From Oscillospiraceae bacterium (GTDB taxonomy: Bacteria > Bacillota > Clostridia > UMGS1840 > HGM11507), in NCBI GenBank assembly GCA_015068665.1, contig SVKB01000002.1, positions 1 to 64,000 of the forward strand: 64,000 bases of DNA, read 5' to 3'. The position numbers were made by a program, and so were the translations under genes. Shown piece by piece: positions 8,308-18,300 of the stretch. Numbering within the stretch: position 1 is the first letter of the stretch; each line of letters opens with the position of its first letter. The notes below the pieces were generated by a model. That model did no database searches. It was not told the origin of the DNA and was given only the letters and a program-made list of their open reading frames with translations.

Positions 8308-8721
8308 ATGGGTATAATAGATTTAAAGAGAGCTGTAATCAGCAGCGGTGTTGCACTTATACTGACCTTTATACTGTTTATTTTATGTTCACTTTTAACC
8401 GCATTATCAATAATCGGAGACGGTGCCATAAGAACGGTTGTTATTATAATTACCTGCATAAGTGCTTTTATCGGCGGTTATCTTACCGCGAGAAATGTAT
8501 ATGAATACGGACTCTTCAACGGTCTTGCAACAGGCTTGATTTATTTTCTTATGCTTTATGTATTAAGCGTGATTATGACCTTTACCTTTGCTGCAAACGG
8601 TGAGCTGTTCAAGGGGCTGTTATTTATCCTTATTGCCTCGGGAATAGGCGGAGTGGCAGGCATAAATTCAAAAGCACAAAGACGAAGAAGAAAAAAAGCT
8701 TCATATCCAAGATACAGATAA
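8308..8721 (+). CDS. TIGR04086 family membrane protein
   Basis: Integral membrane protein of 137 residues with four hydrophobic segments and a very basic C-terminal tail (AQRRRRKKASYPRYR). It matches the TIGR04086/YrzE-type family found in many Firmicutes, with the glycine-rich IGGYLTARN segment. The ribosome site AAGGGAG is well placed. It may be cotranscribed with the radical SAM gene 30 bases upstream. Function unknown. Confidence 0.82.
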   Translation: MGIIDLKRAVISSGVALILTFILFILCSLLTALSIIGDGAIRTVVIIITCISAFIGGYLTARNVYEYGLFNGLATGLIYFLMLYVLSVIMTFTFAANGELFKGLLFILIASGIGGVAGINSKAQRRRRKKASYPRYR

Positions 8722-8818
8722 ATTTTAATTTTTTTTAAATTTTATATATGCAAAATCAAAATTATGTGATAAAATACATAAGGTGATGTAATTTTTATAA
8801 TTTGAAGGAGAGATACAT

Positions 8819-9502
8819 ATGGAAAAAATCTACACAGGAAAAACAAAGGATGTTTACAGTCTTGACAATGGCAATGTTATGCTTAAGTTCAAGGATGACT
8901 GCACAGGAAAAGACGGTGTTTTTGATCCGGGTGAAAATTCAGTCGGCCTTACAATAGACGGTATCGGCAAAGCAAATCTTGAAACCTCTATTCACTATTT
9001 TGAATTACTTAAAAATGCAGGAATCAAAACTCACTATGTAAGTGCTGATCTTGAAAATGCTACAATGGAGGTTCTTCCCGGCAAGGTATTCGGTCACGGC
9101 CTGGAGGTTATCTGCAGACTGGTTGCTACAGGAAGCTTTATAAGAAGATACGGTGAATATATTGAAGACGGTACTGTTTTAGATGGCGGATATGTTGAGT
9201 GTACCTTCAAAAATGACGAAAAGGGTGATCCTCTTGTAACCAAGGAAGGTCTTGTTGCGCTTAATGTTATGAGCGCTGAAATGTTTGAAAGCATGAAGGA
9301 ACAGACCTTGAAGATTACAAAAATAGTTGCTGATGATTTGAAATCGATTGGTCTTGACCTTTGGGATATCAAATTTGAATTCGGCTATAACAATGACGAG
9401 GTTATCTTAATTGATGAAATCGCTTCCGGTAACATGAGAGTTTATAAAGACGGAAAAATCGTTGATCCGGTTGAGCTAACAAAGCTGATTCTAAACAGAT
9501 AA
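8819..9502 (+). CDS. purC: SAICAR synthetase
   Basis: Phosphoribosylaminoimidazole-succinocarboxamide synthase, 227 residues, slightly shorter than the usual 235. It joins CAIR and aspartate with ATP in purine biosynthesis. Family landmarks are YTGKTKDVY at the N-terminus, [20 protein letters not shown], the GDPLVT segment, LWDIKFEFG and [10 protein letters not shown] (in place of the frequent DE-TPDS-R motif, a common variant). The ribosome site is GAAGGAGA. The gene stands alone here; no other pur gene is in the window. Its natural terminator at 9699-9732 is separated from the stop by a hairpin array, which appears to have been inserted. Confidence 0.93.
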   Translation: MEKIYTGKTKDVYSLDNGNVMLKFKDDCTGKDGVFDPGENSVGLTIDGIGKANLETSIHYFELLKNAGIKTHYVSADLENATMEVLPGKVFGHGLEVICRLVATGSFIRRYGEYIEDGTVLDGGYVECTFKNDEKGDPLVTKEGLVALNVMSAEMFESMKEQTLKITKIVADDLKSIGLDLWDIKFEFGYNNDEVILIDEIASGNMRVYKDGKIVDPVELTKLILNR

Positions 9503-9528
9503 AAAATTATCAATTATAAATGAAGCAC

Positions 9529-9713
9529 AGGACGGATATGCCATATAAATGCAGAATTCAGAGTGCAGAATGCAAAATGATATGCCGCAAGCGGCATAGT
9601 GAATTGCACCTTGCGGTGCATGAATTGTTATCTATTCGATAACATGAATTGATTTTTAAAAAATCATGAATTGTTGACTTATGTCAACATTAAGGATAGG
9701 ACGGATATGCCAT
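9529..9713. repeat. 16-bp direct repeats flanking hairpin array
   Basis: The 16-mer AGGACGGATATGCCAT occurs at 9529-9544 and again at 9698-9713. The right copy is the 5' half of the purC terminator stem. The block between holds the GAATTG-linked hairpins. The geometry looks like a duplication of target DNA around an inserted or expanded element. Confidence 0.7.
9582..9688. repeat. Hairpin array with GAATTG linkers
   Basis: Five short hairpins with unrelated stems are separated by a constant linker, (A/G)TGAATTG. Stems: 9582-9588/9591-9597, 9605-9610/9615-9620, 9627-9632/9638-9643, 9651-9657/9659-9665 and 9673-9678/9683-9688. The four linkers carry identical GAATTG, while the stems share no sequence with one another. 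Not coding. Confidence 0.85.
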
Positions 9714-9732
9714 TCGGCATCCGTCCTTTTTT
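9699..9732 (+). terminator. purC terminator
   Basis: Stem GGACGGATATGCC/GGCATCCGTCC with loop ATTC, followed by six T. It is the first U-tract terminator after purC, 197 bases beyond the stop codon. Confidence 0.8.
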
Positions 9733-9742
9733 AATACTGTAG

Positions 9743-9763
9743 GGCGTGGCGACTCGACACGCC
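9743..9763. repeat. Hairpin
   Basis: GGCGTG (9743-9748) pairs with CACGCC (9758-9763) around a nine-base loop. It stands between the two hairpin arrays and has no T-tract. Confidence 0.5.
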
Positions 9764-9785
9764 GATATAAAATTATCAATTAACC

Positions 9786-9846
9786 TGTGCGAAACACATA
9801 TCGAGTTTTGCTTTAGCAAAACATATCGAAAATCCCATAGGGATTT
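9786..9846. repeat. Second hairpin array with TATCGA linkers
   Basis: Three hairpins (9786-9789/9795-9798, 9805-9811/9816-9822, 9830-9836/9840-9846) are joined by TATCGA and ATATCGA. The design equals that of the first array but the linker sequence is different. Confidence 0.75.
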
Positions 9847-9879
9847 AGTCCTTAATTTAACAATGTACACTACAAAAAA

Positions 9880-9901
9880 GTGCCTACCATTCGGTAAGCA
9901 C
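9880..9901 (-). terminator. Terminator of heparinase gene 1
   Basis: Stem GTGCCTACC/GGTAAGCAC. Read leftward it is followed by six T, matching the end of the lyase gene that stops at 9965. There is also a T-rich run on the other side, so it may work both ways. Confidence 0.75.
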
Positions 9902-9964
9902 ATTTTTCTTTAGCTATCTCTTGCTTTGCATGGTCCGGGGAATTTTGACATCTCCCACCCCTAC

Positions 9965-12900
9965 TTACTTTTCTGCAAATACCATTTCAGCCATATTACT
10001 CCAGTCGTTAGTTGTATTCCCATAGGTTTCATACTTAATATATCTGGCACTCACTCCACCAAGATCAAACTTTTCGAAATCATTTGTAACACCTGAGGAA
10101 ACGAGTTTTTCTTTTACGGGAACAAAGGTTTTTCCGTCAGTTGATGCATAAATTGAGAATGTATATTTTCTGGAATCTCCCATTCTGTATGCAATATGAA
10201 CGCTATCTACTTTTTTTACGGAACCTAAGTCGAATATACCGTATCCTAAATTACCCTTATCGTCTTTTTTTACACCCCATCCGGTAGTAAAGGAGCCATC
10301 AACAATATTTTCAATGTTATTTCCCGTTCCGTCGTCTCCTGACTGTGTTAACGAATATAAAGTAAGTGCATTTTCTATTTCATGACGAGGTTTGAATTCC
10401 CCTGTATAAGTATCACCCGTTAATTTCTCCGCGGTTTTTATGATAACCGTTTTCGAAAAACTGTCCCACTCAACAGGTATTTTGAAACTTTCGGCAACAA
10501 AACGAACAGGAACAACAAATCGTCCGTCTATAATCTTTGCCGGAACATCAAGAGTAACTTCTTTATTATTTACATAGGCTTTTTGAGAATCTTTTGTTAT
10601 TTTTATAACATTTCCGTTTTTTGAGCCCGTTGCTGTTTCGGTATCAGGATCCCACGATACATCCGCTTCCAGTGCTTCGAATATTGCACGCATAGGTACT
10701 AATGTTCTGCCGTTTTCAATAACCGGCTCAACATCCGAATAGATATATTTATTTGCAGGTTCCAATTTAAGATTAACGCCGTATGTGAACGAAGGAGGAT
10801 TTGATGTGAAATTCTTTTCTCCTTGGTTACTTATATAACTTAATGTATAATTTCCGTTTAATCCTTCAAAAGATGCAACACCGCCTTCTTTTGCCACTGC
10901 AACCATCATGTAGTCAACACCGTCTTTTTTTACCTGCCATGTTCCTTCGCATAAATCAGCAACTGTAATTTTATAATTTTCGTTACCGGAAACTGAGAAG
11001 GAAATATCTGTTGAAATACGGTTTCTTTCTTTACCGAACAAAACAACTCTGTCGTAAAGCGCAGCTCCTGTATGGGTTAAAGAGTCTATAAGTTGTGCTT
11101 TTACAGGTTCATCTGTTCCGTTTGCATCGCTTACCTGAAGTACGTTTAGAAAATAGTCTTTTTCACTATCCTGTTTTGTACCTATTTCTATACGGTAACC
11201 TCCGCCTTCATTAAGCTTTCCGTTTAACTCCTGAGCCCAGTAGTTAGTTCCGTTTACAAGATATTCACTGTCTTTACCGCCTATAACTTTTATATCAAGA
11301 TTGTCTGCTTTAGGAAGCAAAGTATCAACGCTGAGTTTTCCGTTATATCCTGTACGAGTATCCGTAAATACCGTTCTTGTACCATTTACTTCAGGTTGGT
11401 TAAGTCCATGAAGCACCCAACTTTTATCAAAAGTTTTATCCTTGGCAACCACTCTGTCAAACACTAAAACAGCCGCAGGAACATCCTGTCTTCCAAGATT
11501 CAAGAACATAAAGCTTCTTTCATATTCGGGAACTTTATCTCCGTATGCTTTTGCTATATCCCCTTTTATATATGTATACTGCGGAGTGTTTAAATCAGGA
11601 CCGAATTCTCTGCCTAACACTTCTCCGATTTTGTTATTTCCGCCTTCCAGCATAGTATGAACGCTTGGATTGGAATTTTCTTTATTTGCAAAAATCTGCC
11701 CACCGTCGTTTTCATGACCCGAGTAGGATTCTTTTTTATCTTCATTCGGGTCAAATACTATCATACAGTTATGGGCGATAGTACGTCTTTGATAATTGTA
11801 AAAATGAACTGTTCCCGAAACAGTATTGCCCGAATTTGATGCAGTAGAGCCGTCTCTACCTGCCTGATAGTAGCCTGTATCATTGGCAAGAGCACCTTTA
11901 TAATATATTTCAAACTCTCCCGAATCAAGATGATCGTGGCCTTGTGTCCAGTATTCACCGATATTTAACTGAGCAACAACCGAGGGTGCATCTATTCCCT
12001 CTGCCCAGCTTGTTCTTGCTATCATTTCTCCTCTTGGAGACGGAAAATATTTTGAAAGCGGTAATTCTTTTACTGTTTTATATTCTACCGACGGATCATT
12101 AAAGCATAATACTTCAATAGAACTTAAATTCTGGTTAGAGCTTGTATCTCCGATTATTATTCCGTTATTATGTCTCAGGGCTTCGCCTTTTAAATAAGGA
12201 TCTTTATAATAGTTTCCTGCAAGGAAGTATGCTCGTGTTCCCCTTTCATCATAAGGACCCATAGGTTGATTGCTGGATACAGAATCTCCATCTTTTAGCA
12301 TTGAACCATCGGGACGTCTTGCATACAGATTCCAATATAATACTTTCCCATGTTCATCGCCGTATATGTTCTTAATTCCAAGGGCATCCATCATATAGCA
12401 GGATAAAACTTCCCATTGATATCTGTATGTGGAATAGGAATTTCCAAACAACGATGAATGAGACTCAGCAAGAAACTTCTTAGAATCTACCATTTCGCTG
12501 AAATATCTTCCTGCAACGTTTTTATATATGTCAGGGCGTTCGTCATACACCGCTATTGCAAATGCCATCTGGTCTCTTTGAAGCATTGCTTCTGCTGCAT
12601 GAGCATTAAGCACACTTCCTCCAACCGGCGGAAATCCGATTTCCATAGTTGATGATGCAATAAGCCCCATATTCTGAAAATATGCTTTATCATCATCAGA
12701 TATAAGAGGATAACACCAGTCATACACAGCCGCTATTGTAAACACGGCAAACCCCTGCGCATTGTATTCCGAATCGTAGAAATTAGCGTCGGCTAAGAAG
12801 TTTTTAAGAGAAGTTACCGCTTCTTTTCCCTTTTCTTCATCTCCCCATACAGCATAGTAAAATGCTTTGCTCTGAATTACGCTGAGAAATCTTGAGTTGA

Positions 12901-14188
12901 CGTTATTTCCTGTTTTTGTAGGTATTGTTCCGTTCGACAGGTCGTTTACTTCCTTTATAAACTGCTCATAAGCGCTCTTGTTTTGCGGATGGTTTACGTT
13001 ATTTTTAATTCTTTCTATATCGTTTTTATTAAAATACAGTCTCGGATGCCCGGTAGTTGGTTTAAAATCAGGCATTTCATATACATCGTTAAAAGTAAAT
13101 ATCTTTTCTTCTTCACTTTCAACTGTTGCATTTGAAAAATCTGACTTCAGTGTTTTTTTCCCTTCCGAAATACGCATATTATCAATTACGCCTTCGCCCT
13201 GAGATGTGGAAATTCCGGAAAAGGTAATATCTGCACATACCCCACCCTCAGGCACTTCAAACTGAAGATTCTGGCATACCCATTTTCTCCCTTTGGAACT
13301 AAAGGAATACTGTGTGATACGGGTATTTGAACTGTCATAAATTTTAACATAAATTCTTAACGCTGTACCCGATACAATATACATATCGGCAGCAGCAGTA
13401 TATGTTTCTCCGGGTTTAACCGTAAACTTTTCTGATACAATACCAATGGCTTTTTCTATTTCATCATCAGTTATTCTCACTGCTTTTTTACCCGAAGCAA
13501 TAAGGTCGGTTTCTTCGGTTATTCTTTCGATTGACTGATTATTTGAATGTTTCCAGCCTGCAAGACCATTTTCAAAATCGTCGTAAAAAACATATCCTTC
13601 CGGCAAAACTGTTTCGGAAGGTTTTGGAGTAGCAGGTTTTACTTCAACGCTTCCTCCGCCTCTTTTTACAACCTTTAAATTATCAATATAACTTTCTCCT
13701 TTGGTGGCTGATGCTCCCATTAAGGATATAATCATTGAATCTGTACCTGCAGGGGCTTCCATTTCCAGAGTTACACTGTCCCACTCGCCGATTTTTTTTG
13801 TAGTAACAGATTTACCAATCAGTTTTCCTCCGTCTGCACTATAAAAAGTCAAAAAAGGCTTAGCACCTGTTCCCTCAACGTGATATAAATCGGCAGTAAC
13901 AATATAGGTTGCTCCCTCTGTTGCAGGAATTTTAGGCGACCTATACCCATATGCCGTTTCTTCCGTATCATCCGACACATACAAAGAGCATTTTCCATCT
14001 GTTGCCTTATCGGTTACAATCACGGTATTTTTATCGTTGGATTTTGTTGTGGCATAAATCCAGGTGCCTCTGCCATTTTCAAAAGAATCGAAAAATACTG
14101 TTTCTTCATCGGCAGAAAATACGCCAACATAACTTACCGAGGATAAGATAACACATAAAGACAATAAAAACGATATAACCCTTCTCAT
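9965..14188 (-). CDS. Secreted multidomain heparinase II/III-family lyase 1
   Basis: Exported polysaccharide lyase of 1,407 residues. Order: signal peptide (1-26), two carbohydrate-binding-like beta domains (about 30-178 and 195-345), an alpha/alpha-toroid heparinase N-domain starting with GHPRLYFNK (about 378), the C-terminal beta-sandwich with GHDHLDSGEFEIYYKG (about 749) and RRTIAHNCM (about 800), a copper-amine-oxidase-N stalk domain (about 1138-1249, with GRTLVPMRAIFEAL and DGRFVVPVRFVAESF), and a C-terminal discoidin/CBM32-like domain. The family eliminates uronate-linked glycosidic bonds; the exact substrate (glycosaminoglycan, alginate-like or plant uronan) cannot be told. No wall anchor is seen. 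An AraC regulator is divergent. Very similar to the second lyase at 15378-19580. Ribosome site GGAGGA. Confidence 0.9.
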   Translation of the reverse strand: MRRVISFLLSLCVILSSVSYVGVFSADEETVFFDSFENGRGTWIYATTKSNDKNTVIVTDKATDGKCSLYVSDDTEETAYGYRSPKIPATEGATYIVTADLYHVEGTGAKPFLTFYSADGGKLIGKSVTTKKIGEWDSVTLEMEAPAGTDSMIISLMGASATKGESYIDNLKVVKRGGGSVEVKPATPKPSETVLPEGYVFYDDFENGLAGWKHSNNQSIERITEETDLIASGKKAVRITDDEIEKAIGIVSEKFTVKPGETYTAAADMYIVSGTALRIYVKIYDSSNTRITQYSFSSKGRKWVCQNLQFEVPEGGVCADITFSGISTSQGEGVIDNMRISEGKKTLKSDFSNATVESEEEKIFTFNDVYEMPDFKPTTGHPRLYFNKNDIERIKNNVNHPQNKSAYEQFIKEVNDLSNGTIPTKTGNNVNSRFLSVIQSKAFYYAVWGDEEKGKEAVTSLKNFLADANFYDSEYNAQGFAVFTIAAVYDWCYPLISDDDKAYFQNMGLIASSTMEIGFPPVGGSVLNAHAAEAMLQRDQMAFAIAVYDERPDIYKNVAGRYFSEMVDSKKFLAESHSSLFGNSYSTYRYQWEVLSCYMMDALGIKNIYGDEHGKVLYWNLYARRPDGSMLKDGDSVSSNQPMGPYDERGTRAYFLAGNYYKDPYLKGEALRHNNGIIIGDTSSNQNLSSIEVLCFNDPSVEYKTVKELPLSKYFPSPRGEMIARTSWAEGIDAPSVVAQLNIGEYWTQGHDHLDSGEFEIYYKGALANDTGYYQAGRDGSTASNSGNTVSGTVHFYNYQRRTIAHNCMIVFDPNEDKKESYSGHENDGGQIFANKENSNPSVHTMLEGGNNKIGEVLGREFGPDLNTPQYTYIKGDIAKAYGDKVPEYERSFMFLNLGRQDVPAAVLVFDRVVAKDKTFDKSWVLHGLNQPEVNGTRTVFTDTRTGYNGKLSVDTLLPKADNLDIKVIGGKDSEYLVNGTNYWAQELNGKLNEGGGYRIEIGTKQDSEKDYFLNVLQVSDANGTDEPVKAQLIDSLTHTGAALYDRVVLFGKERNRISTDISFSVSGNENYKITVADLCEGTWQVKKDGVDYMMVAVAKEGGVASFEGLNGNYTLSYISNQGEKNFTSNPPSFTYGVNLKLEPANKYIYSDVEPVIENGRTLVPMRAIFEALEADVSWDPDTETATGSKNGNVIKITKDSQKAYVNNKEVTLDVPAKIIDGRFVVPVRFVAESFKIPVEWDSFSKTVIIKTAEKLTGDTYTGEFKPRHEIENALTLYSLTQSGDDGTGNNIENIVDGSFTTGWGVKKDDKGNLGYGIFDLGSVKKVDSVHIAYRMGDSRKYTFSIYASTDGKTFVPVKEKLVSSGVTNDFEKFDLGGVSARYIKYETYGNTTNDWSNMAEMVFAEK

Positions 14189-14309
14189 TATTCTTCCTCC
14201 TTTTTTGTTATATTATCTTTTATTACAGTATACCATCATAGAACCTAAATTGGAATATAAAATTTAATATTTGTTTGTAATTTTCCGAACACACAAATTA
14301 AGACAAAAC

Positions 14310-14338
14310 TTGACAAGAAAGTATATGATGTGTAAAAT
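14310..14338 (+). promoter_or_regulatory. Sigma-A promoter of AraC gene 1
   Basis: TTGACA, 17 bases, TAAAAT. The -10 box ends one base before the upstream ATG at 14339, so transcription should begin inside that frame. This rules out 14339 as the translation start and favours 14378. Confidence 0.7.
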
Positions 14339-14377
14339 ATGCTTAAATTAAGCTATTTGGAGGAAGTTTATAAAGAT

Positions 14378-15181
14378 ATGAAATTCAATTCAAATGTTTG
14401 TAATTTTTACATTGGAGATATAGAGGGCATATATAAAACCAATTATAAATCTCCCCTTATGCACAAATGGGAATGGCCTCGTGAACGGGTAAGAAAAACT
14501 GACTCTGTTATTTATATTTTGGGCGGAGAGGCTATGATTTGCCCGGGGAATAATAAATTTTATGTTAAGACAGGAGATATTGTTCACCGCCCTGTTCACT
14601 TACCATACACAGCCCAAGGAATAAAGGGACCTTTTTACTACTTTAATATATCCTTTGAGGCCGATACTAAAAATGCTGTTCTGAATACGGTTATCCATGA
14701 TGAAAAACAGTATTTTCTAAAGAAATTTGAAACTCTTTTTACCAGGTGGAACAATAAAAAAGGGCAATATATTTTAGAATGTAAAGCTATGATTTATTCC
14801 CTTATGGCAGAGCTTCTTAGCGAGCAGGAATTTATTAACCGTTCGGATAAAAAATATGAGCTTTTATCAAAAGCAACAACATATATAGATAATAATATTT
14901 CAAATCCTTATTTTTCTATAGGTGAGCTTTTAACCTTCCTTAATGTAAGTGATACCTATTTTCGCAGGATTTTCAAGGAACGATATAATGTTGTACCTGT
15001 AAAATATATCAGTGACTTGAGAATGACCACCGCTGAAGACTATCTTAAAAATTCAGATATGAGCATACGAAAAATTTCCGAAACAACAGGTTTTTCAGAT
15101 ATTTCTTATTTCAGCAAATCCTTCAAAGCAAGAACAGGTATGAGCCCGTCGTTATACAGAGAAAAATTCAGATTCAACTAA
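14378..15181 (+). CDS. AraC-family regulator next to lyase 1
   Basis: Transcription factor of 267 residues. The N-terminal half is a cupin-like effector domain (GGEAMICPGNNKFYVKTGDIVHRP). The last 100 residues hold two helix-turn-helix motifs typical of AraC/XylS (IGELLTFLNVSDTYFRRIFK and IRKISETTGFSDISYFSKSF). The gene is divergent from the lyase 1 gene across 190 bases and probably controls it in response to a sugar released by lyase action. The start at 14378 is preferred because the promoter abuts an upstream ATG and GGAGGA lies at 14359, although its 13-base spacing is long. No obvious operator palindrome was found. Confidence 0.88.
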   Translation: MKFNSNVCNFYIGDIEGIYKTNYKSPLMHKWEWPRERVRKTDSVIYILGGEAMICPGNNKFYVKTGDIVHRPVHLPYTAQGIKGPFYYFNISFEADTKNAVLNTVIHDEKQYFLKKFETLFTRWNNKKGQYILECKAMIYSLMAELLSEQEFINRSDKKYELLSKATTYIDNNISNPYFSIGELLTFLNVSDTYFRRIFKERYNVVPVKYISDLRMTTAEDYLKNSDMSIRKISETTGFSDISYFSKSFKARTGMSPSLYREKFRFN

Positions 15182-15195
15182 ATACTAAGTCAAAC

Positions 15196-15213
15196 GCCCC
15201 GATGTTTCGGGGC
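15196..15213 (+). terminator. Hairpin after AraC gene 1
   Basis: G/C-rich stem GCCCCGA/TCGGGGC just beyond the AraC stop, without a T-tract. It may slow or stabilise the 3' end of the transcript. Confidence 0.35.
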
Positions 15214-15291
15214 AGTAATACCCCTATCTATACCCTAAAGATATACATATTCTGCAAAAGCAGGAAAGATTTCTTGAGTTGGACGAAAAAA

Positions 15292-15320
15292 GGTAATAAT
15301 CACAAAAAGTGATTATTACC
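15292..15320 (-). terminator. Terminator of heparinase gene 2
   Basis: Perfect 12-bp stem with a five-base loop; read leftward it is followed by six T. Four more pairs (GGAC/GTCC) extend it at 15281-15284 and 15325-15328. It matches the leftward lyase 2 transcript. Confidence 0.75.
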
Positions 15321-15330
15321 CGAAGTCCGC

Positions 15331-15349
15331 AGGCGTATTAAGATACGTC
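15331..15349 (-). repeat. Dispersed small repeat
   Basis: Inverted near-copy of 472-489 (CGTAT ... ATACG cruciform with one extra base). The two sites are 15 kb apart, both intergenic. Confidence 0.5.
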
Positions 15350-15377
15350 AAGGGTTTTTAGGTTTAATATACGCTTT

Positions 15378-18300
15378 TTATCTGCCGGAGAATACTAATT
15401 CCGTATAATTATTCCAATCGTTTACAGTATTTCCGTAGCCCAATATTTTAATATATCTTCCCTTTGCATTTATATCAAACTTTTCAAGTTCAAGACCTGT
15501 TCCCGATGATTTAAGCTTATCCTTTGCAAGGGTATAATTTTTTCCGTCCTCGGATACATAGATTGAGAAGGTATATATTCGGGCATTACCTGCTTTAAAT
15601 CCCATATAAATTGAATCAACTGTTTTTGATGAACCTAAATCAAATATACCGTAGCCAAGATTTTCATTTTCATCAATTTTGCATCCCCAGGAGGAGGACA
15701 TATTGCTGTCTAAGACATTTCTTATGTTATTACCTGCACCGTCATCCCCGGATTGCTGGGCAACTTCAACGCTAAGAGCATTTTCAACATTATGTTTTGT
15801 AACGAAAGGACCTTTAAAGGTTTCAAGACCGTTTACCGAAGCATCCTTGAATATAACGGTTTTTGAGAAGTCATCCCAGTTGACCTCAACGCCAAAGCTT
15901 TCGGCAATAAATCTTACGGGAACCAGGAATCTTCCGTCAATAATTGTTGCAGGAGAATCAAGAGTTACCTCTTTTCCATCTACGTATGCAGTAGCAGAAT
16001 CTCTGGTAATTTTTATAATCTTTCCGTCCTTTTCTCCTGTTGCGGTAGCTGTTGCTTCATCCCAGGTAACAGTTGCCTTAAGTGCTTCAAAGATTGCACG
16101 CATCGGAACCATTGTTCTTGAATTAATAATTGTTGGTTCAACATCGGAATAAATATAGGTTGAGCCCATTTTTAAGTTTATTCCCATTGTTTCTATCGGT
16201 GTAGAGGTAAATACTTTTTCTCCATCAGCAGATACATAGGATAATGTATAATTTCCGGCTGTACCTTCAAATGAACCTACGCCACCGTCTTTTGCTGCAA
16301 CAATCTGACCGATTACTGCACCGTCTTTTGAAATATTCCATGTACCTTCTTTTAAATCTGCAACGGCAAATTTATAGGTTTTATCCCCTGTAACACTGAA
16401 TGTTACATCGGATGAAATTCTGTCTTTCTCTTTACCGAACATAACAACGCGGTCATAAACCTGAACACCTGTGTGAGTATTTCCTTCAATCATCTGTGAT
16501 TCCAAAGGTGCTAAATCCTTATCGTTATCACCAACCTGTAAAACATTTAAGAAATAATCCTTTTCACTTTCAGTTTTAGGGCTTACCTCAATACGGTAGC
16601 CGCCACCCTCGCTGATTGTGCCTTCAATGGTTTCACCGTAGTAGTTTACGCCGTTAACCATATGTTCCTGACCCGGTCCTCCAACTACAGTAATTTCGGT
16701 ATTATCTGCTTTAGGAAGCAAAGTATCAACGGTAAGTTTTCCGTTGTATCCTTCTTCACCTCTTCTGAATACTGTTCTGTTACCATTTACTTCAGGCTTA
16801 TTAACACCGTGAAGTATCCAGGATTTTTTAAATGATTTATCCTTTGCAACAACTCTGTCGAATACTACCATAGCCATAGGATAATCATTGTTTTTAAGAT
16901 TTAAGAACATAAAGCTTCTTTCATACTCAGGCACTTTTTCACCGTAAGCATTCTGAATATCGCCTTTTAAATATGTATAGTCAGGCTGAACGGTATCGGG
17001 ACCGATTTCTCTGCCTAAAACTTCACCGAACTTAAACTGTTCTTCCTTTTCAAGATACTCTTTAACGTGGTTTACTCCTTCAGCAAAATGTTTTCCTGAA
17101 TTCTGACCGCCGTCGTTTACATCATTATTAAAGTGTGCAGGGTCTTCATTAGGATCGTAAACAAGCATACAGTTATGGGCTATTGTTCTTCTTTGATAGT
17201 TATAAAAATGCACTGTTCCTGCAACGGTATTACCTGAATTTTCAGTAGTTGAGCCGTTTCTTCCTGCCTGGTAATAACCTGTATCTGTTGCAAGAGAACC
17301 TTTATAGTAGATTTCAAATTCTCCGGAATCAAGATGGTCGTGTGCCAATGTGAAATATTCATCAACACTCATTTCAGCAATGGCAACAGGAGAATTGATG
17401 CCCTCTGCCCAGCCTGTTCTTGCTATCATATCCCCTTTTGGAGACGGATAATACATAGAAAGAGGCAGTTCTCTTGCTGATTTATAGGAAACCGAAGGAT
17501 CATTAAAGCAAAGAACTTCAACTGCAGACAATGTCTGATTTGAAGAAACAGGGGTTATTTTAAAACCGTTATTCTGTCTTAAAAATTCGCCTTTAAGATA
17601 AGGGTCTTTATAGTAGTTTCCTGCAAGAAAATATGCTCTTGTTCCGGTGGTATCGTAAGTGTTAAGTGCTTTATGGTTTCCCTTGGAGTCGCCGTCTCTT
17701 AAAAGCTGACCGTCTCCCCTTCTTGCATACAGATTCCAGTAAAGGGTTTTTCCGTGGTCTTCTCCATAGATATTATCAATACCAAGCGCCGACATCATAT
17801 AGCATGCAATAACTTCCCACTGATAACGGTAAGTAGAATAGGAATCTCCAAACATTGATGCTTTTGCAGTTGCAAGCCATTGTTTTGAAAATACCATTTC
17901 ATCAAAAAATCTTCCTGCAATATTTTCATATATATCAGGTCTTTCATCATATACTGCAATAGCAAATGCCATCTGGTCTCTTTGAAGCTGAGCTTCTGCA
18001 GAGTGGCCGTTTATAATACTTCCGGTTACCGGAGGAAAGCCTATTTCCATAGTGGTTGCTGTATAGCAACCCATATTCTGGAAGTATTTTTTATCTGTTT
18101 CGGAAAGAAGAGGAAAACACCAGTCATAAACTGCTGCGATAGTGAACACCATAAGTCCCTGATTATTATATTCAGAATTTTCAGGTCTTGCAGTATCAAG
18201 GAAGTTATTCATCATGCTTACAGCCTGACGGCCAACGTTTTCATCTCCCCATACTGCGTAGTAAAACGCTTTACTCTGGATAATTCCCATAGTTTTTGCA

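Noticed and set aside
9582-9850. Hairpin arrays as a CRISPR or tRNA cluster
   Set aside because: Linkers are only 6-9 bases and the 'spacers' are themselves palindromes; no tRNA-like fold or CCA end is visible.
9965-14188. Copper amine oxidase activity in the lyases
   Set aside because: Only the small N-terminal stalk-type domain of that family is present, which occurs widely in Clostridial surface proteins and has no oxidase centre.
15679-16152. Long + strand frame opposite lyase 2
   Set aside because: Antisense to the stalk-domain region; composition mirrors that gene and no start signal is present.
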